This document shows positions 26,511-34,356 of a DNA stretch of 64,000 nucleotides, in pieces. The DNA comes from Mycobacterium sp. 852002-10029_SCH5224772 (GTDB taxonomy: Bacteria > Actinomycetota > Actinomycetes > Mycobacteriales > Mycobacteriaceae): positions 49,001 to 113,000 of the forward strand of contig NZ_LZHT01000011.1 in assembly GCF_001667315.1 (NCBI RefSeq), given 5' to 3'. Under the pieces are notes generated by a model that was given only the letters and a program-made list of their open reading frames with translations, was not told the DNA's origin and searched no databases. The position numbers and the translations under genes were made by a program. Positions within the stretch are counted from its first letter, which is position 1. The number at the start of each line of letters is the position of its first letter.

Positions 26511-27263
26511 CTATTGCTTGTCGACCTTTCCGGCGATCTGATTGGTGACCTTTACGCCGAGGTCCCCGACGTCCCTGCGGCATGCGTCGACATCGATGAC
26601 GACGTTTCTGCGGGCGGTCAGGGCCCGCTGACACGGCACCGTCACGTTCGTGCCGTTTCCGTTGATGGTCAGGGTCACCTGTGCGCTCAGCACCGCGTTG
26701 GCGGTGGACACCGGTCCCACCTTCCACTGAAGTTCGGGGTGGGTGCCGTCGGGGGGGACGGTGCCCTGGCGGTTGGCGCAGGCGGGCCAGCGCTGGGTTG
26801 AGGTGGTGAGGAAGGCGCTCGCCTGTTCGGGGGAGGGAAACAACACCACAAACTGGTAGATGTCCGGGCTTTCCAGTTGATTGGCGCCGGTAGGAGTCGG
26901 TGCCAGGTCGTGGTAGCCGTACACCGCGGTGCTCCCGCTGTCGGCATATTCGGAGGCCAGCCCGGCGTGAAGCGTGTATTTGCATTCCGGCGGAAAGGTG
27001 TAATCGGTGCGGTGCACCGCGTCTTCGCCGAGGTTGGTGAACGGTGGATCGCTCGTCGTTCCCCTGACACCCAGCATGCTGTCGATGTCGTCGGGGCTGA
27101 GCATCAGATCGGGCAGCGCGGACTTCTCGAGGGGCCCCTTCGGCGAGGCGGCGTTCGTGGTGGTCGACGGCGACGAGGCGGTGTCGCTTCCGCTGCTGTC
27201 ACCACAACCGGCGACGAGTATTCCGGCAGCCGCAATGACGACGGCGGCAGTTAGCTGGCGCAT
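26511..27263 (-). CDS. Lipoprotein with PknH-like extracellular sensor domain
   Basis: The 250-residue protein has a lipoprotein signal peptide (MRQLTAAVVIAAAGILVAGC, lipobox LVAGC, lipidated Cys 20) and a Ser/Thr-rich linker. The extracellular domain contains PDLMLSPDDIDSMLG, VVLFPSPEQASAFLTTS and WPACANRQ, the signature of the PknH C-terminal sensor domain also found in secreted mycobacterial lipoproteins such as LppH. Conserved Cys (ECKY, PACAN, VPCQR, DACR) can form two disulfides. It should sit on the outer face of the cytoplasmic membrane and bind an unknown ligand. Confidence 0.85.
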   Translation of the reverse strand: MRQLTAAVVIAAAGILVAGCGDSSGSDTASSPSTTTNAASPKGPLEKSALPDLMLSPDDIDSMLGVRGTTSDPPFTNLGEDAVHRTDYTFPPECKYTLHAGLASEYADSGSTAVYGYHDLAPTPTGANQLESPDIYQFVVLFPSPEQASAFLTTSTQRWPACANRQGTVPPDGTHPELQWKVGPVSTANAVLSAQVTLTINGNGTNVTVPCQRALTARRNVVIDVDACRRDVGDLGVKVTNQIAGKVDKQ

Positions 27264-27372
27264 GGTGGGTGCCCTTCCTGCTTAAGCCGACTCCTCAGAG
27301 GTCATTTGCGGGAGCATACGACAGCAGCGGACCGTCGCGAGCCGGTTCGGAGCGAAGCGATATCTTCGCGGT

Positions 27373-27741
27373 GTGTCCGCAGTGAACTTCGTTTCGGTCG
27401 CACCGATCGTGCCCGTGCTAGATCTCGAAATCGCCCTGGACCGTTATCGTCTGCTCGGGTTCGATGCACGCGCATACGACGGCCCGGATCGCTACGGCTT
27501 CGTCGACCGCGGGCCGGTGTCGCTTCATCTCACCGAGTGGGCCGAGCACGACCCGTTGCGCACCGCCGCCAGCGTGTACTTCTACGTCAGCGACGCCGAT
27601 GCCCTCCATGCGGAGTGGGCCGCGCTGGAGAATCTCGAGGGACGGTTGATCGCGCCGCAGGACACTCCATACGGTCTGCGTGAATTCGCCTATGTCGACC
27701 CCGACGGCACCGCGCACCGGGTTGGCTCACGCCTGACCTAA
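27373..27741 (+). CDS. VOC-family (glyoxalase/bleomycin-resistance-like) protein
   Basis: The 122-residue protein has the two beta-alpha-beta-beta-beta halves of the vicinal-oxygen-chelate fold: VAPIVPVLDLEIALDRYRLL with VSLHLTEWAEHD, and ASVYFYVSDADALHAEWAAL ending in EFAYVDPDGTAHRVG. The His and acidic residues expected for a metal site or a drug-binding site are partly present (HLTE, VDPDG). It may be a bleomycin-resistance-like binding protein. Translation starts with a GTG at 27373. Confidence 0.85.
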   Translation: MSAVNFVSVAPIVPVLDLEIALDRYRLLGFDARAYDGPDRYGFVDRGPVSLHLTEWAEHDPLRTAASVYFYVSDADALHAEWAALENLEGRLIAPQDTPYGLREFAYVDPDGTAHRVGSRLT

Positions 27742-27982
27742 TCAGGCCCTTTCCGTTGATAGACTGGGCTTTTCGTCAACCGTCGGGCCGTACGCGGCCT
27801 GGCTGTGGGCGAGCGCCACCGTCGCCGCCGCCATCACGGCGATCGATGCCCAAGGCCACCAGGCCGGCGTCGTTGGTCTGCAGCGTCTCACCCAGCACGG
27901 TGACACCGAGCAGCGATCCGACGACGGGCTCGGCGACGGTCACCGCCGGAAGCGACGCGGTGAGCGGTTGCGCGACAGCGGC
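27742..27982 (-). pseudogene. C-terminal remnant of a DMT (EamA) transporter
   Basis: On the minus strand, QPLTASLPAVTVAEPVVGSL and LGVTVLGETLQTNDAG match the last repeat of EamA/DMT drug-metabolite transporters, where the glutamate-proline pair and the GE of the last helices are conserved. The frame then shifts: the natural continuation IAVMAAATVALAHSQAAYGP to the stop at 27742 is in a different frame, so one frameshift lies near 27850. A TAA at 27983-27985 blocks the frame upstream and nothing of the first eight helices is left. It is a decayed gene of about 80 residues. Confidence 0.7.
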
Positions 27983-28039
27983 TTACGACACATCGGTCAC
28001 AGACGCAACACGCGTCTCTCCGTCGGAGGACATACGAAT

Positions 28040-28059
28040 TGCCCACCTCTCAGCGACAA
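28040..28059 (-). repeat. Dispersed 20-bp repeat, inverted copy
   Basis: On the minus strand this reads TTGTCGCTGAGAGGTGGGCA. It forms an imperfect inverted pair (18 of 20 matches) with the copy at 28101-28120. A third copy is at 41441-41460. Confidence 0.7.
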
Positions 28060-28100
28060 TCCCGGACGCGACCCCCCCGGCGCCGACCCACCGCCGGCAG

Positions 28101-28120
28101 TTGTCGCTCAGAGGCGGGCA
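28101..28120 (+). repeat. Dispersed 20-bp repeat
   Basis: TTGTCGCTCAGAGGCGGGCA; with 28040-28059 it can form a stem of about 20 bp with a 41-base loop. It lies in the 459-bp gene-poor stretch 27742-28200 with the DMT remnant and a short tandem repeat. Confidence 0.75.
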
Positions 28121-28135
28121 TTTGCGATCATCCGA

Positions 28136-28190
28136 GCCGGGCCGAGCCGAGCCGAGCCGGGCCGAGCCGGGCCGAGCCGGGCCGAGCCGC
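28136..28190 (+). repeat. Tandem GCCGR pentamer/decamer repeat
   Basis: Eleven consecutive pentamers of the form GCCGA or GCCGG (the last is GCCGC) fill this stretch, including three perfect decamers GCCGAGCCGG at 28151-28180. It lies ten bases past the stop of the DoxX-like gene. It is a likely variable-number microsatellite. Confidence 0.85.
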
Positions 28191-28200
28191 GACGCGCGCG

Positions 28201-28593
28201 TCAGCTGTCGCGCCGGATCTTGAGCGCCGTGGTGATCATGGGAATCTGCAGCGGCAGCCGGGCCAGGGCGACGATCCGCATCGGCCACGGCTTGCCCCAC
28301 CACAACCGGCACATGTTGACGTTGCCCGGGAAGACCCCGACGAACAGCGCGACGGCGGCCAGCGCGGCGGTTCGCCGGGTGCGTTGCGGCACCAGCAGCG
28401 CCCCGATCGCCAACTCGGCCACTCCCGATCCGTAGGTGTAGAGCCGCGGGCTCCCGGGCAGTTCGACGGGAATGATCGAGTCGAACGGTTTTGGCGCTAC
28501 GAAGTGCAGCGTGCCGATGCCGAGCAGCATCGCCGCCACGCGGTAGGCGAGTTGCGGGGAGGCGTCACGGCCGGCGAGGGGTCTGGTTGTCAT
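28201..28593 (-). CDS. DoxX-like membrane protein
   Basis: The 130-residue protein has four hydrophobic segments (AYRVAAMLLGIGTLHFVAP, the LYTYGSGVAELAIGALLV region, TAALAAVALFVGVFPGNVNM and a C-terminal ARLPLQIPMITTAL), matching the DoxX/DoxD-like superfamily of small four-helix membrane proteins. Such proteins are often found near redox genes; here the NDMA-type alcohol dehydrogenase gene lies 29 bp upstream on the same strand, so an operon is likely. The specific function is unknown. Confidence 0.75.
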   Translation of the reverse strand: MTTRPLAGRDASPQLAYRVAAMLLGIGTLHFVAPKPFDSIIPVELPGSPRLYTYGSGVAELAIGALLVPQRTRRTAALAAVALFVGVFPGNVNMCRLWWGKPWPMRIVALARLPLQIPMITTALKIRRDS

Positions 28594-28622
28594 GAAGACA
28601 TTGTGCCCATTGCGGCCTTTGC

Positions 28623-29753
28623 TCATACGCGGTCGGCGTCGGTGAAGCGGATGATGCCGCGGACGTTTCGCCCCTCGAGCATGTCGCGGTAGCCGTCGTT
28701 GATCTGCTCGAGGCTGTACTCGCGCGTGACCATGTCGTCGAGGTTGAGCTGCCCCAACTTGTACAGCTCGAGAATCGCCGGAATATCGTGCTGGGGATTG
28801 CCGCCACCAAAAATGCTGCCCTGCAAGCTCTTCTGCAGCAGCGAGAGTCCCGCGAGGTTGAGGGTGACCTCGTTGGCCATCACGCTGGCCATGCCGGTGA
28901 GGCAGCAGACCCCGCCCTTGGCCGTCAGCCCCATCCACGACTCGACGTCTTTGCCTTCCACGTGGCCCACGGTGACGATCACCTTGTGGCACATCATGCC
29001 TCGCGTCGCCTCGGCGATGCCTGCCGCAGCGCTGCCCACGTCCGCGAAAGCCGCTGTGGCGCCGAACTTGAGCGCCTGCTCGCGCTTCCATTCGAACGGA
29101 TCGACCGCGAATATCCGGCGGGCCCCGGCGATGCCGGCGCCCTGCAGCGCGGCGACACCGACGCCGCCGATGCCGATGACCGCGACGTCCTCACCCGGCG
29201 CGACCGCCGCGCTGCGTACCGCCGAGCCGTAGCCGGTGGTCACCCCGCAGCCCACCAGGCAGGCCACATCGAACGGGATCGCAGGGTCGATCTTGACCAC
29301 CGAGGTCTGGTGCACCACCACATACGGTGCGAACGTCCCCAGCAGTGACATCGGGATGACGTCCCGGCCCCCCGCGGTGACCCGAAACGATCCGTCGGAG
29401 ACCGATTGACCCGACAGCAACCCCATGCCCAAATCGCACAAGTTGCGCAAACCGACCTGGCACGGCGTGCACTTGCCGCAGGACGGGATGAACGACATCA
29501 CCACGTGGTCGCCGACGGCCAGGTGCTCGACGCCGTCCCCGATCTCGGTGATGATGCCGGCGCCCTCGTGCCCGCCGAGCACCGGGAAGCTGGGGATGGG
29601 GAAGTCACCGGTCAGCAGGTGGTGGTCGGAGTGACACAAACCGGCCGTCTCCAGCTGAACCGTCACTTCGCCACGGCGGGGATCGCCGATCTCGATCTCG
29701 TCGATCACCCACGGTTCGTTGAGGTCCCAGACCAAAGCGCCTCTGGTTTTCAT
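28623..29753 (-). CDS. Zinc-dependent alcohol dehydrogenase, NDMA/mycothiol class (AdhD-like)
   Basis: The 376-residue medium-chain dehydrogenase begins MKTRGALVWDLNEPWVIDEI. It shows the catalytic-zinc ligands in AGLCHSDHHLLTGD and GGHEGAGIITEIGDGV and a distal CGVTTGYGS. The four-Cys structural zinc loop is CGKCTPCQVGLRNLC, and the dinucleotide motif is VIGIGGVGVAALQGA. It belongs to the group with NDMA-dependent dehydrogenases and M. tuberculosis AdhD. It oxidises alcohols to aldehydes, probably in lipid, terpene or steroid breakdown together with the divergent thiolase gene at 29914. The ATG at 29753 is used; an upstream extension would enter the shared promoter. Confidence 0.9.
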   Translation of the reverse strand: MKTRGALVWDLNEPWVIDEIEIGDPRRGEVTVQLETAGLCHSDHHLLTGDFPIPSFPVLGGHEGAGIITEIGDGVEHLAVGDHVVMSFIPSCGKCTPCQVGLRNLCDLGMGLLSGQSVSDGSFRVTAGGRDVIPMSLLGTFAPYVVVHQTSVVKIDPAIPFDVACLVGCGVTTGYGSAVRSAAVAPGEDVAVIGIGGVGVAALQGAGIAGARRIFAVDPFEWKREQALKFGATAAFADVGSAAAGIAEATRGMMCHKVIVTVGHVEGKDVESWMGLTAKGGVCCLTGMASVMANEVTLNLAGLSLLQKSLQGSIFGGGNPQHDIPAILELYKLGQLNLDDMVTREYSLEQINDGYRDMLEGRNVRGIIRFTDADRV

Positions 29754-29913
29754 CGGGGTAGGCCTCCTGCTGCTGACCGCATGTACTAACCGCTTAATTG
29801 TTAGCGCGGTCACAGACCGGCCCCCACCGAACTTAGACCAATACTATTGTCTATACAGTAGTTGAAACGATTCGCCGCGACTGACCGCCGCCAGACCCTT
29901 TGAGGTTGAGAAC
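29754..29913. promoter_or_regulatory. Divergent promoter region, alcohol dehydrogenase/thiolase
   Basis: The 160-bp AT-richer stretch holds two palindromic sequences. One is CGCTTAATTGTTAGCG at 29791-29806, flanked by CTAAC. The other is ACTATTGT-CTAT-ACAGTAGT at 29843-29862. Both are of the length and style bound by TetR-family regulators. No regulator gene is adjacent, so control would come from elsewhere. Confidence 0.55.
29843..29862. promoter_or_regulatory. Putative TetR-type operator
   Basis: Half-sites ACTATTGT and ACAGTAGT (7 of 8 symmetric) are separated by CTAT. It is 51 bp before the thiolase ATG and overlaps a TATACA that could serve as a -10 element. Confidence 0.5.
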
Positions 29914-31089
29914 ATGGGTACACCCGTAATCGTCGGAGCCGTTCGAACGGCGATCGGCCGTTCCTTCAAGGGAACGCTTGTCAACACACCGCCCGAGACG
30001 CTGATCACCGCGGTGCTTCCCGAGGTGGTGCGCAGGTCCGGAGTCGACCCGGCCGCCATCGACGACATCATCTTCGCCGAATCTCATTACGGCGGTGGTG
30101 ATCTCGCGCGATACGCGGCCACCGCGACGGGCCTCGAGCACGTTCCCGGCCAGTCGGTCAACCGGCACTGCGCGGGCAGCCTCACCGCGATCGGCAATGC
30201 CGCGGCGCAGATCGGCTCCGGCATGGAGCGGGTGCTGATCGCCGGCGGTGTGCAGTCGCTGTCGATGACGCCGCTGACCAATTGGCGGATCCCCGGGCCC
30301 GAGCTGAAGTTCGAGGAGCGGTGGATGCCGCCGACGCATGTCGAGACGCCCGACGCCCCCGCCAAGGACATGTCGATCACGGTCGGCTGGAACACCGCCC
30401 AGACGGTCGGTATCACGCGCGAGGAGATGGACGCCTGGGCGGCCCGGTCGCACCAGCGCGCCGTCGCGGCGCAGGATGCGGGCAAGTTCGTCGACGAGAT
30501 CCTGCCGCTGAAGATCTCCCAGGTGGATGGTTCGGTGACCGAGTTCGCCGTCGACGAGCACCCCCGCCGCGACACCACCATAGAAAAGCTGGCCGGCCTC
30601 AAGGTGTTGCACCCCGAGATCGAGGGCTTCTCGATCACGGCGGGCAACAGCAGCGGCACCAACGACGCCGCCGCCGCGGTCGCGCTGGTCGATCGCGAGT
30701 ACGCCGACGCCGAAAAGCTCAACGTGATGGGCACCGTCAGGGCGTGGGCCGCCGCGGGCGTACCGGCACGCGACTGCGGCCTGGGAGCCGTCAAGGTCAT
30801 CGGAAAGGTGCTGCAGCGCGCCGGGTTGTCGCCCAGCGATGTCGCCCTGTGGGAGATCAACGAGGCGTTCGCCTCCGTGCCGATCGCGGCGTGCCGGGAA
30901 TATGGCCTCGACGAGGAGAAGGTGAACTTCTCCGGCAGCGGCTGCAGCCTCGGCCACCCCATCGCGGCTTCCGGCGCGCGGATGGTGACCACGCTGGCCT
31001 ACGAGTTGGCCCGCCGCGGCGGTGGGATCGGTGTCGCGGCGATGTGCGCCGGCGGCGGCCAGGGCGGCGCCGTCGTCATCGAGGTCTAG
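29914..31089 (+). CDS. Thiolase (acetyl-CoA acyltransferase, FadA family)
   Basis: The 391-residue protein is a thiolase II-type enzyme. The nucleophilic Cys is in SVNRHCAGSLTAIGNAA near residue 86. The C-terminal half carries WEINEAFASVPIAA, GCSLGHPIAASGARMV with the catalytic His, and the second active-site Cys in AAMCAGGGQGGAVV. The start MGTPVIVGAVRTAIGRSFKG is canonical. It should cleave 3-ketoacyl-CoA in beta-oxidation (fatty acid, cholesterol or another branched substrate) in the cytosol. It is divergent from an alcohol dehydrogenase gene with an operator between them, suggesting joint control of a catabolic route. Confidence 0.93.
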   Translation: MGTPVIVGAVRTAIGRSFKGTLVNTPPETLITAVLPEVVRRSGVDPAAIDDIIFAESHYGGGDLARYAATATGLEHVPGQSVNRHCAGSLTAIGNAAAQIGSGMERVLIAGGVQSLSMTPLTNWRIPGPELKFEERWMPPTHVETPDAPAKDMSITVGWNTAQTVGITREEMDAWAARSHQRAVAAQDAGKFVDEILPLKISQVDGSVTEFAVDEHPRRDTTIEKLAGLKVLHPEIEGFSITAGNSSGTNDAAAAVALVDREYADAEKLNVMGTVRAWAAAGVPARDCGLGAVKVIGKVLQRAGLSPSDVALWEINEAFASVPIAACREYGLDEEKVNFSGSGCSLGHPIAASGARMVTTLAYELARRGGGIGVAAMCAGGGQGGAVVIEV

Positions 31090-31143
31090 CGGCGATCGCG
31101 AGAAGCTGGGCGAAGCGGGTCCCCGCCATCAGGTCTAGCCGGA

Positions 31144-31773
31144 TCAGTTGCAGAACGTATAGCCGATGAATTGGGTGCCGCGCGTGTCGCCGCTGGCGTA
31201 ATTGGCGAAGTGCACCGCCGGCGCCCCGTTGTACTGGGTGTTCATCTTCTGCACGGTCGGCGGCGGGACGTCCTTGGGGAACGCCAGGATCATGTCCGCG
31301 TAGATCTCCAGGCCGGCCCGGCAGATGGCCTCGCGTCGCGGCGGTTGCGGATTCCACGCGTGCACCGCTACCGGCTCGGTCAGCTGAGATCCGGTTGCGC
31401 AATTCGGGTCGCAGAGCTTGAACACGGCCGTGCCGGTGCCGTCGGCGCCCTGCGGTCCCCAGGAGTTCCACGACATGTCCTGCAGCGCAACGGCCACACT
31501 GGCGCAGCCCAGAACGTTGAGTCTCTTGGGACGCGCGACCGGTGGGACGGACGGGTTATAGCAGCCCGGGATGGCGAAGTTCTCCGGCGCAGGCGGCGGT
31601 TGGGTAGTGGTGGGACCGGTCGCGTTGTGATTGTCGGCGATCAGCCGCACACCCACGAAGGACAGTGCACCGACCAGCACGACCACCACGATGCCGATCA
31701 CGATCAAGCGCCCCCGCGAGATGTGCCGCAACCGCCTCGGTAATCCGACGTTGGCGTTGCCGCTCACACCCAC
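31144..31773 (-). CDS. Membrane-anchored exported protein of unknown function
   Basis: The 209-residue protein has an arginine-rich N-terminus (RRLRHISRGR) and one membrane segment at about 23-44 (LIVIGIVVVVLVGALSFVGV), then a Pro/Thr linker and an extracellular domain. That domain contains five to six Cys (IPGCYNP, LGCASVAV, KLCDPNCATG, REAICRAG, YTFCN) likely paired in disulfides. No family is recognised beyond conserved mycobacterial membrane proteins. The start is GTG at 31773; a GTG six bases later is equally possible. Confidence 0.65.
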   Translation of the reverse strand: MGVSGNANVGLPRRLRHISRGRLIVIGIVVVVLVGALSFVGVRLIADNHNATGPTTTQPPPAPENFAIPGCYNPSVPPVARPKRLNVLGCASVAVALQDMSWNSWGPQGADGTGTAVFKLCDPNCATGSQLTEPVAVHAWNPQPPRREAICRAGLEIYADMILAFPKDVPPPTVQKMNTQYNGAPAVHFANYASGDTRGTQFIGYTFCN

Positions 31774-31832
31774 CAGATTACGGGCGAAATTCCCGTCGGG
31801 GGTGGCGCGCCCCGCGCAAGCTTCTCGGGGTA

Positions 31833-31855
31833 AAGTTGGTCATCACTGCCAACTT
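31833..31855. promoter_or_regulatory. Palindrome upstream of CysQ-like gene
   Basis: AAGTTGG (31833-31839) and CCAACTT (31849-31855) are perfect seven-base arms with a nine-base spacer, 25 bp before the ATG at 31880. It is a probable operator or promoter-overlapping site; the regulator is unknown. Confidence 0.5.
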
Positions 31856-31879
31856 ATTGAGGATTCCGTGGAGACGCCG

Positions 31880-32608
31880 ATGAATGACCATGATCTGGCC
31901 GCTCGCTTGGCCACCGAGGCCGGTCAGCTGCTGCTCGGGGTCCGGCAAGAGTTCGCCGACGCGGACGCGAGCGAACGGAAGGCGGCGGGGGACAAGCGAT
32001 CCCACGACTTTCTGATGGCCGCGCTCATCGCGGAGCGCCCCGGCGACGCGGTGCTGTCCGAGGAGGGCGCCGACGACCCGGTGCGCTTGCGCTCGCAGCG
32101 CGTCTGGATCGTCGATCCGCTGGACGGGACGCGGGAATTCTCCGAGCTCGGGCGCGACGACTGGGCGGTGCACGTCGCACTGTGGGAGGCCGGCGAGCTG
32201 GTTGCCGGCGCCGTGGCCCTGCCGGCGCAGGGCATCACGTTCGCCACCCCCGATATCGCCTCGCCGCCGGCCGTGCCGGGCAAGCCGCGCATCGTGGTCT
32301 CGCGCACCCGCCCACCCGCCATCGCGTTGAACGTCCGGGACGCGCTGGACGGCGTCCTGGTGGAAATGGGTTCGGCCGGCGCCAAGGTGGCCTCGATCGT
32401 CCAAGGCTTGTCCGATGTCTACGTGCACGCCGGCGGACAGTTCGAATGGGACTCCGCGGCCCCGGTGGCGGTGGCACGCGCCGCGGGGCTGCACACCTCC
32501 CGCATCGACGGATCCGCCCTGGCCTACAACCAGCCGGACCCCAAGTTGCCGGACCTCGTCGTGTGCCGTCCCGAGCTCGCGGAAGCCGTGCTCGCGGTTA
32601 CCCGCTGA
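31880..32608 (+). CDS. CysQ-like 3'(2'),5'-bisphosphate nucleotidase / inositol phosphatase family
   Basis: The 242-residue protein carries the metal-binding motifs of the lithium-sensitive phosphatase superfamily: AVLSEEGADD (first Glu), WIVDPLDGTREFSELGRDDW (DPLDGT core) and GGQFEWDSAAPVAVARAAGL (third metal site). It resembles M. tuberculosis CysQ (Rv2131c), including DDWAVHVALW and LAYNQPDPKLPDLVVCR, but is about 25 residues shorter and may be a paralogue. Such enzymes recycle PAP from sulfate assimilation or hydrolyse inositol phosphates. The ATG at 31880 has GGAGAC at good spacing; a GTG at 31868 is the alternative. A hairpin follows at 32656. Confidence 0.85.
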   Translation: MNDHDLAARLATEAGQLLLGVRQEFADADASERKAAGDKRSHDFLMAALIAERPGDAVLSEEGADDPVRLRSQRVWIVDPLDGTREFSELGRDDWAVHVALWEAGELVAGAVALPAQGITFATPDIASPPAVPGKPRIVVSRTRPPAIALNVRDALDGVLVEMGSAGAKVASIVQGLSDVYVHAGGQFEWDSAAPVAVARAAGLHTSRIDGSALAYNQPDPKLPDLVVCRPELAEAVLAVTR

Positions 32609-32655
32609 CTCAGCGACATCTCTTGGCGCCAAAGGGGTGCCGGATGATCTGTGTG

Positions 32656-32696
32656 TGCCGCCGCATGAGGCCTTGACTCATCCTCATGTGGCGGCG
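32656..32696. terminator. Hairpin between convergent genes
   Basis: Arms TGCCGCCGCATGAGG (32656-32670) and CCTCATGTGGCGGCG (32682-32696) match at 13 of 15 positions with an 11-base loop. They lie between the CysQ-like gene and the end of the convergent multicopper oxidase gene. Confidence 0.65.
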
Positions 32697-32817
32697 ACAA
32701 TCAGATATTACACCATTGGTAACGCTGTATAATCCAACTCGGGAAACCGATCAGTGACCGACCTCCAGGAGCGCCGCCAAGGTTCGATTTCGCGGATGAT
32801 GTTGCGTGGGTAAGCAG

Positions 32818-34356
32818 TTATACCGTGACGAAATCGGCCATCATCGCCATGTCCTCGTGTTCGAGGTTGTGACAATGGACCAGGTAGATTCCGCGATAGT
32901 CGGTGAACCGCACGATCACTTCCACCGCTTCAGTCGGTGCAACATCAATGGTGTCTTTCCAACCGTGATCGAAGCGACCGGGCGGCCTGTTGTTGCGCGA
33001 CAAGACTTGGAAGTGGTTGAGATGAACGTGGACTGGATGCCGGAGATCGGTGATGAAGCGCCATATTTCGACGTCATCGATGCGCGGGGCCGCGACGGGA
33101 ACGCCCGGTTCGTAGGGCTTGTTGTTGATCGTCCACATCCCGGCCCGGCCTTGGCCGAAAAGAAAGGTGCGGGTGGTCGCGGCACGACCGCGGTCCAGGG
33201 GGGCGACGCCGTCGCTGAGCCGATCGGGAATGGTTGATTCGTCTGACCGGTCGGTGCCGAGGACGTCGAAGCGCATAACTCGCGTAGTGGACTGTGCGCC
33301 AAGTGTGTTGATGAGCTGTACCCGGGTTCCACGACGATAGCGGGAGAAGTCGACGATGATGTCGAAGCGTTCGGCCGGGGCGATATCGATCGCATCGTGG
33401 CTGAGCGGACCGCTCAGAAGACCACCGTCACTGCCGATTTGGGTGAATGCCGGCCCGTCGGGGGGCGGCGGATCAAGCCGCAGTCGGTAGCGGCGGGCGT
33501 TGGAGGCGTTCAGTATTCGGAATCGGTACCGCGCGGGATCGGTTTCCAGCACCGGCCACGGGGCGCCGTTGACCAGTACGACGTCGCCCAGCACACCGTT
33601 CATGTAGGGGGCGGCGACTTCACCGCCCTCGGTGAGCGGGTAGTGAAACGAACCGTCGGCGGCAAACGAGCGATCGGTGATCATCAGCGGAATGTCGCGA
33701 TGACCTTGCGGCAAGGGGACGCCGCGCTCTTCCTCGTCGTGGATGATGTGGAACCCCGCAAGCCCTCGCCAGACAGCCTGGCCGGTGTAGCTCATTCGGT
33801 GGTCGTGATACCACAGCGTCGCGGCGCGTTGCTGCATAGGGTAGACGTATTCACGTTGCCCGACAACGGAGTTGCGTGACATGCCCGAGGCCATCTCGCC
33901 CGTGCCGGTAGTGGGCTGTTGTGGCTCGATGAGGTCGAGCGGGTAGCCGTCACTGTCGGGCGGGGTGTGGCCGCCGTGCAGGTGCACAGCAATAGGAACG
34001 GGTAAGGCGTTGTGGTGGCGGACCACGGTTCGCCGACCTGACCGGGAGACGATTGTGGGCCCGGGAAACGTTCCCCCGTACGTCCATGCGGGCGTAGTGA
34101 GGCCGGGCAGTATCGCCAGGCCGGCGGGGCGCTGAGTGATGGTGTAGTAGTCGCTCGTGGCGTCGCTGGCGGTGGGGGCGAGCTGAGCTGGTATCGGCAG
34201 CCGCGCCTGGTAGTGCGGTGGCAGCGCTACCTGGCTGCGCAGCAGCCTGCCCGGTTCGGCCGAGCCCAGCGCCATCTGCGCCGCGGGCCATCCCGCTCCC
34301 GCGATACCGACACCTGCGGTGAGCAAGCCGGCGCGCAGCAGGGTGCGCCGCTTCAC
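32818..34356 (-). CDS. Multicopper oxidase, exported (CotA/laccase-like)
   Basis: The 512-residue protein has all four copper motifs: HLHGGHTPPDSDG near residue 125, WYHDHRMSYTG near 185, HPVHVHLNHFQVL near 450, and HCHNLEHEDMAM at the C-terminus with the type 1 Cys and the axial Met. The N-terminus MKRRTLLRAGLLTAGVGIAG looks like a twin-arginine signal, which fits export of a folded copper enzyme. It is closer in layout to bilirubin-oxidase/CotA-like laccases than to mycobacterial MmcO, judged from motif spacing remembered only. It may oxidise phenols or Cu(I). It overlaps the upstream membrane-protein gene by four bases and ends a three-gene operon starting at 35192. Confidence 0.92.
   Translation of the reverse strand: MKRRTLLRAGLLTAGVGIAGAGWPAAQMALGSAEPGRLLRSQVALPPHYQARLPIPAQLAPTASDATSDYYTITQRPAGLAILPGLTTPAWTYGGTFPGPTIVSRSGRRTVVRHHNALPVPIAVHLHGGHTPPDSDGYPLDLIEPQQPTTGTGEMASGMSRNSVVGQREYVYPMQQRAATLWYHDHRMSYTGQAVWRGLAGFHIIHDEEERGVPLPQGHRDIPLMITDRSFAADGSFHYPLTEGGEVAAPYMNGVLGDVVLVNGAPWPVLETDPARYRFRILNASNARRYRLRLDPPPPDGPAFTQIGSDGGLLSGPLSHDAIDIAPAERFDIIVDFSRYRRGTRVQLINTLGAQSTTRVMRFDVLGTDRSDESTIPDRLSDGVAPLDRGRAATTRTFLFGQGRAGMWTINNKPYEPGVPVAAPRIDDVEIWRFITDLRHPVHVHLNHFQVLSRNNRPPGRFDHGWKDTIDVAPTEAVEVIVRFTDYRGIYLVHCHNLEHEDMAMMADFVTV

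Noticed and set aside
28136..28190. Short direct repeats resembling a CRISPR array
   Set aside because: The pentamers are contiguous with no spacers, and no cas gene is present in the window.
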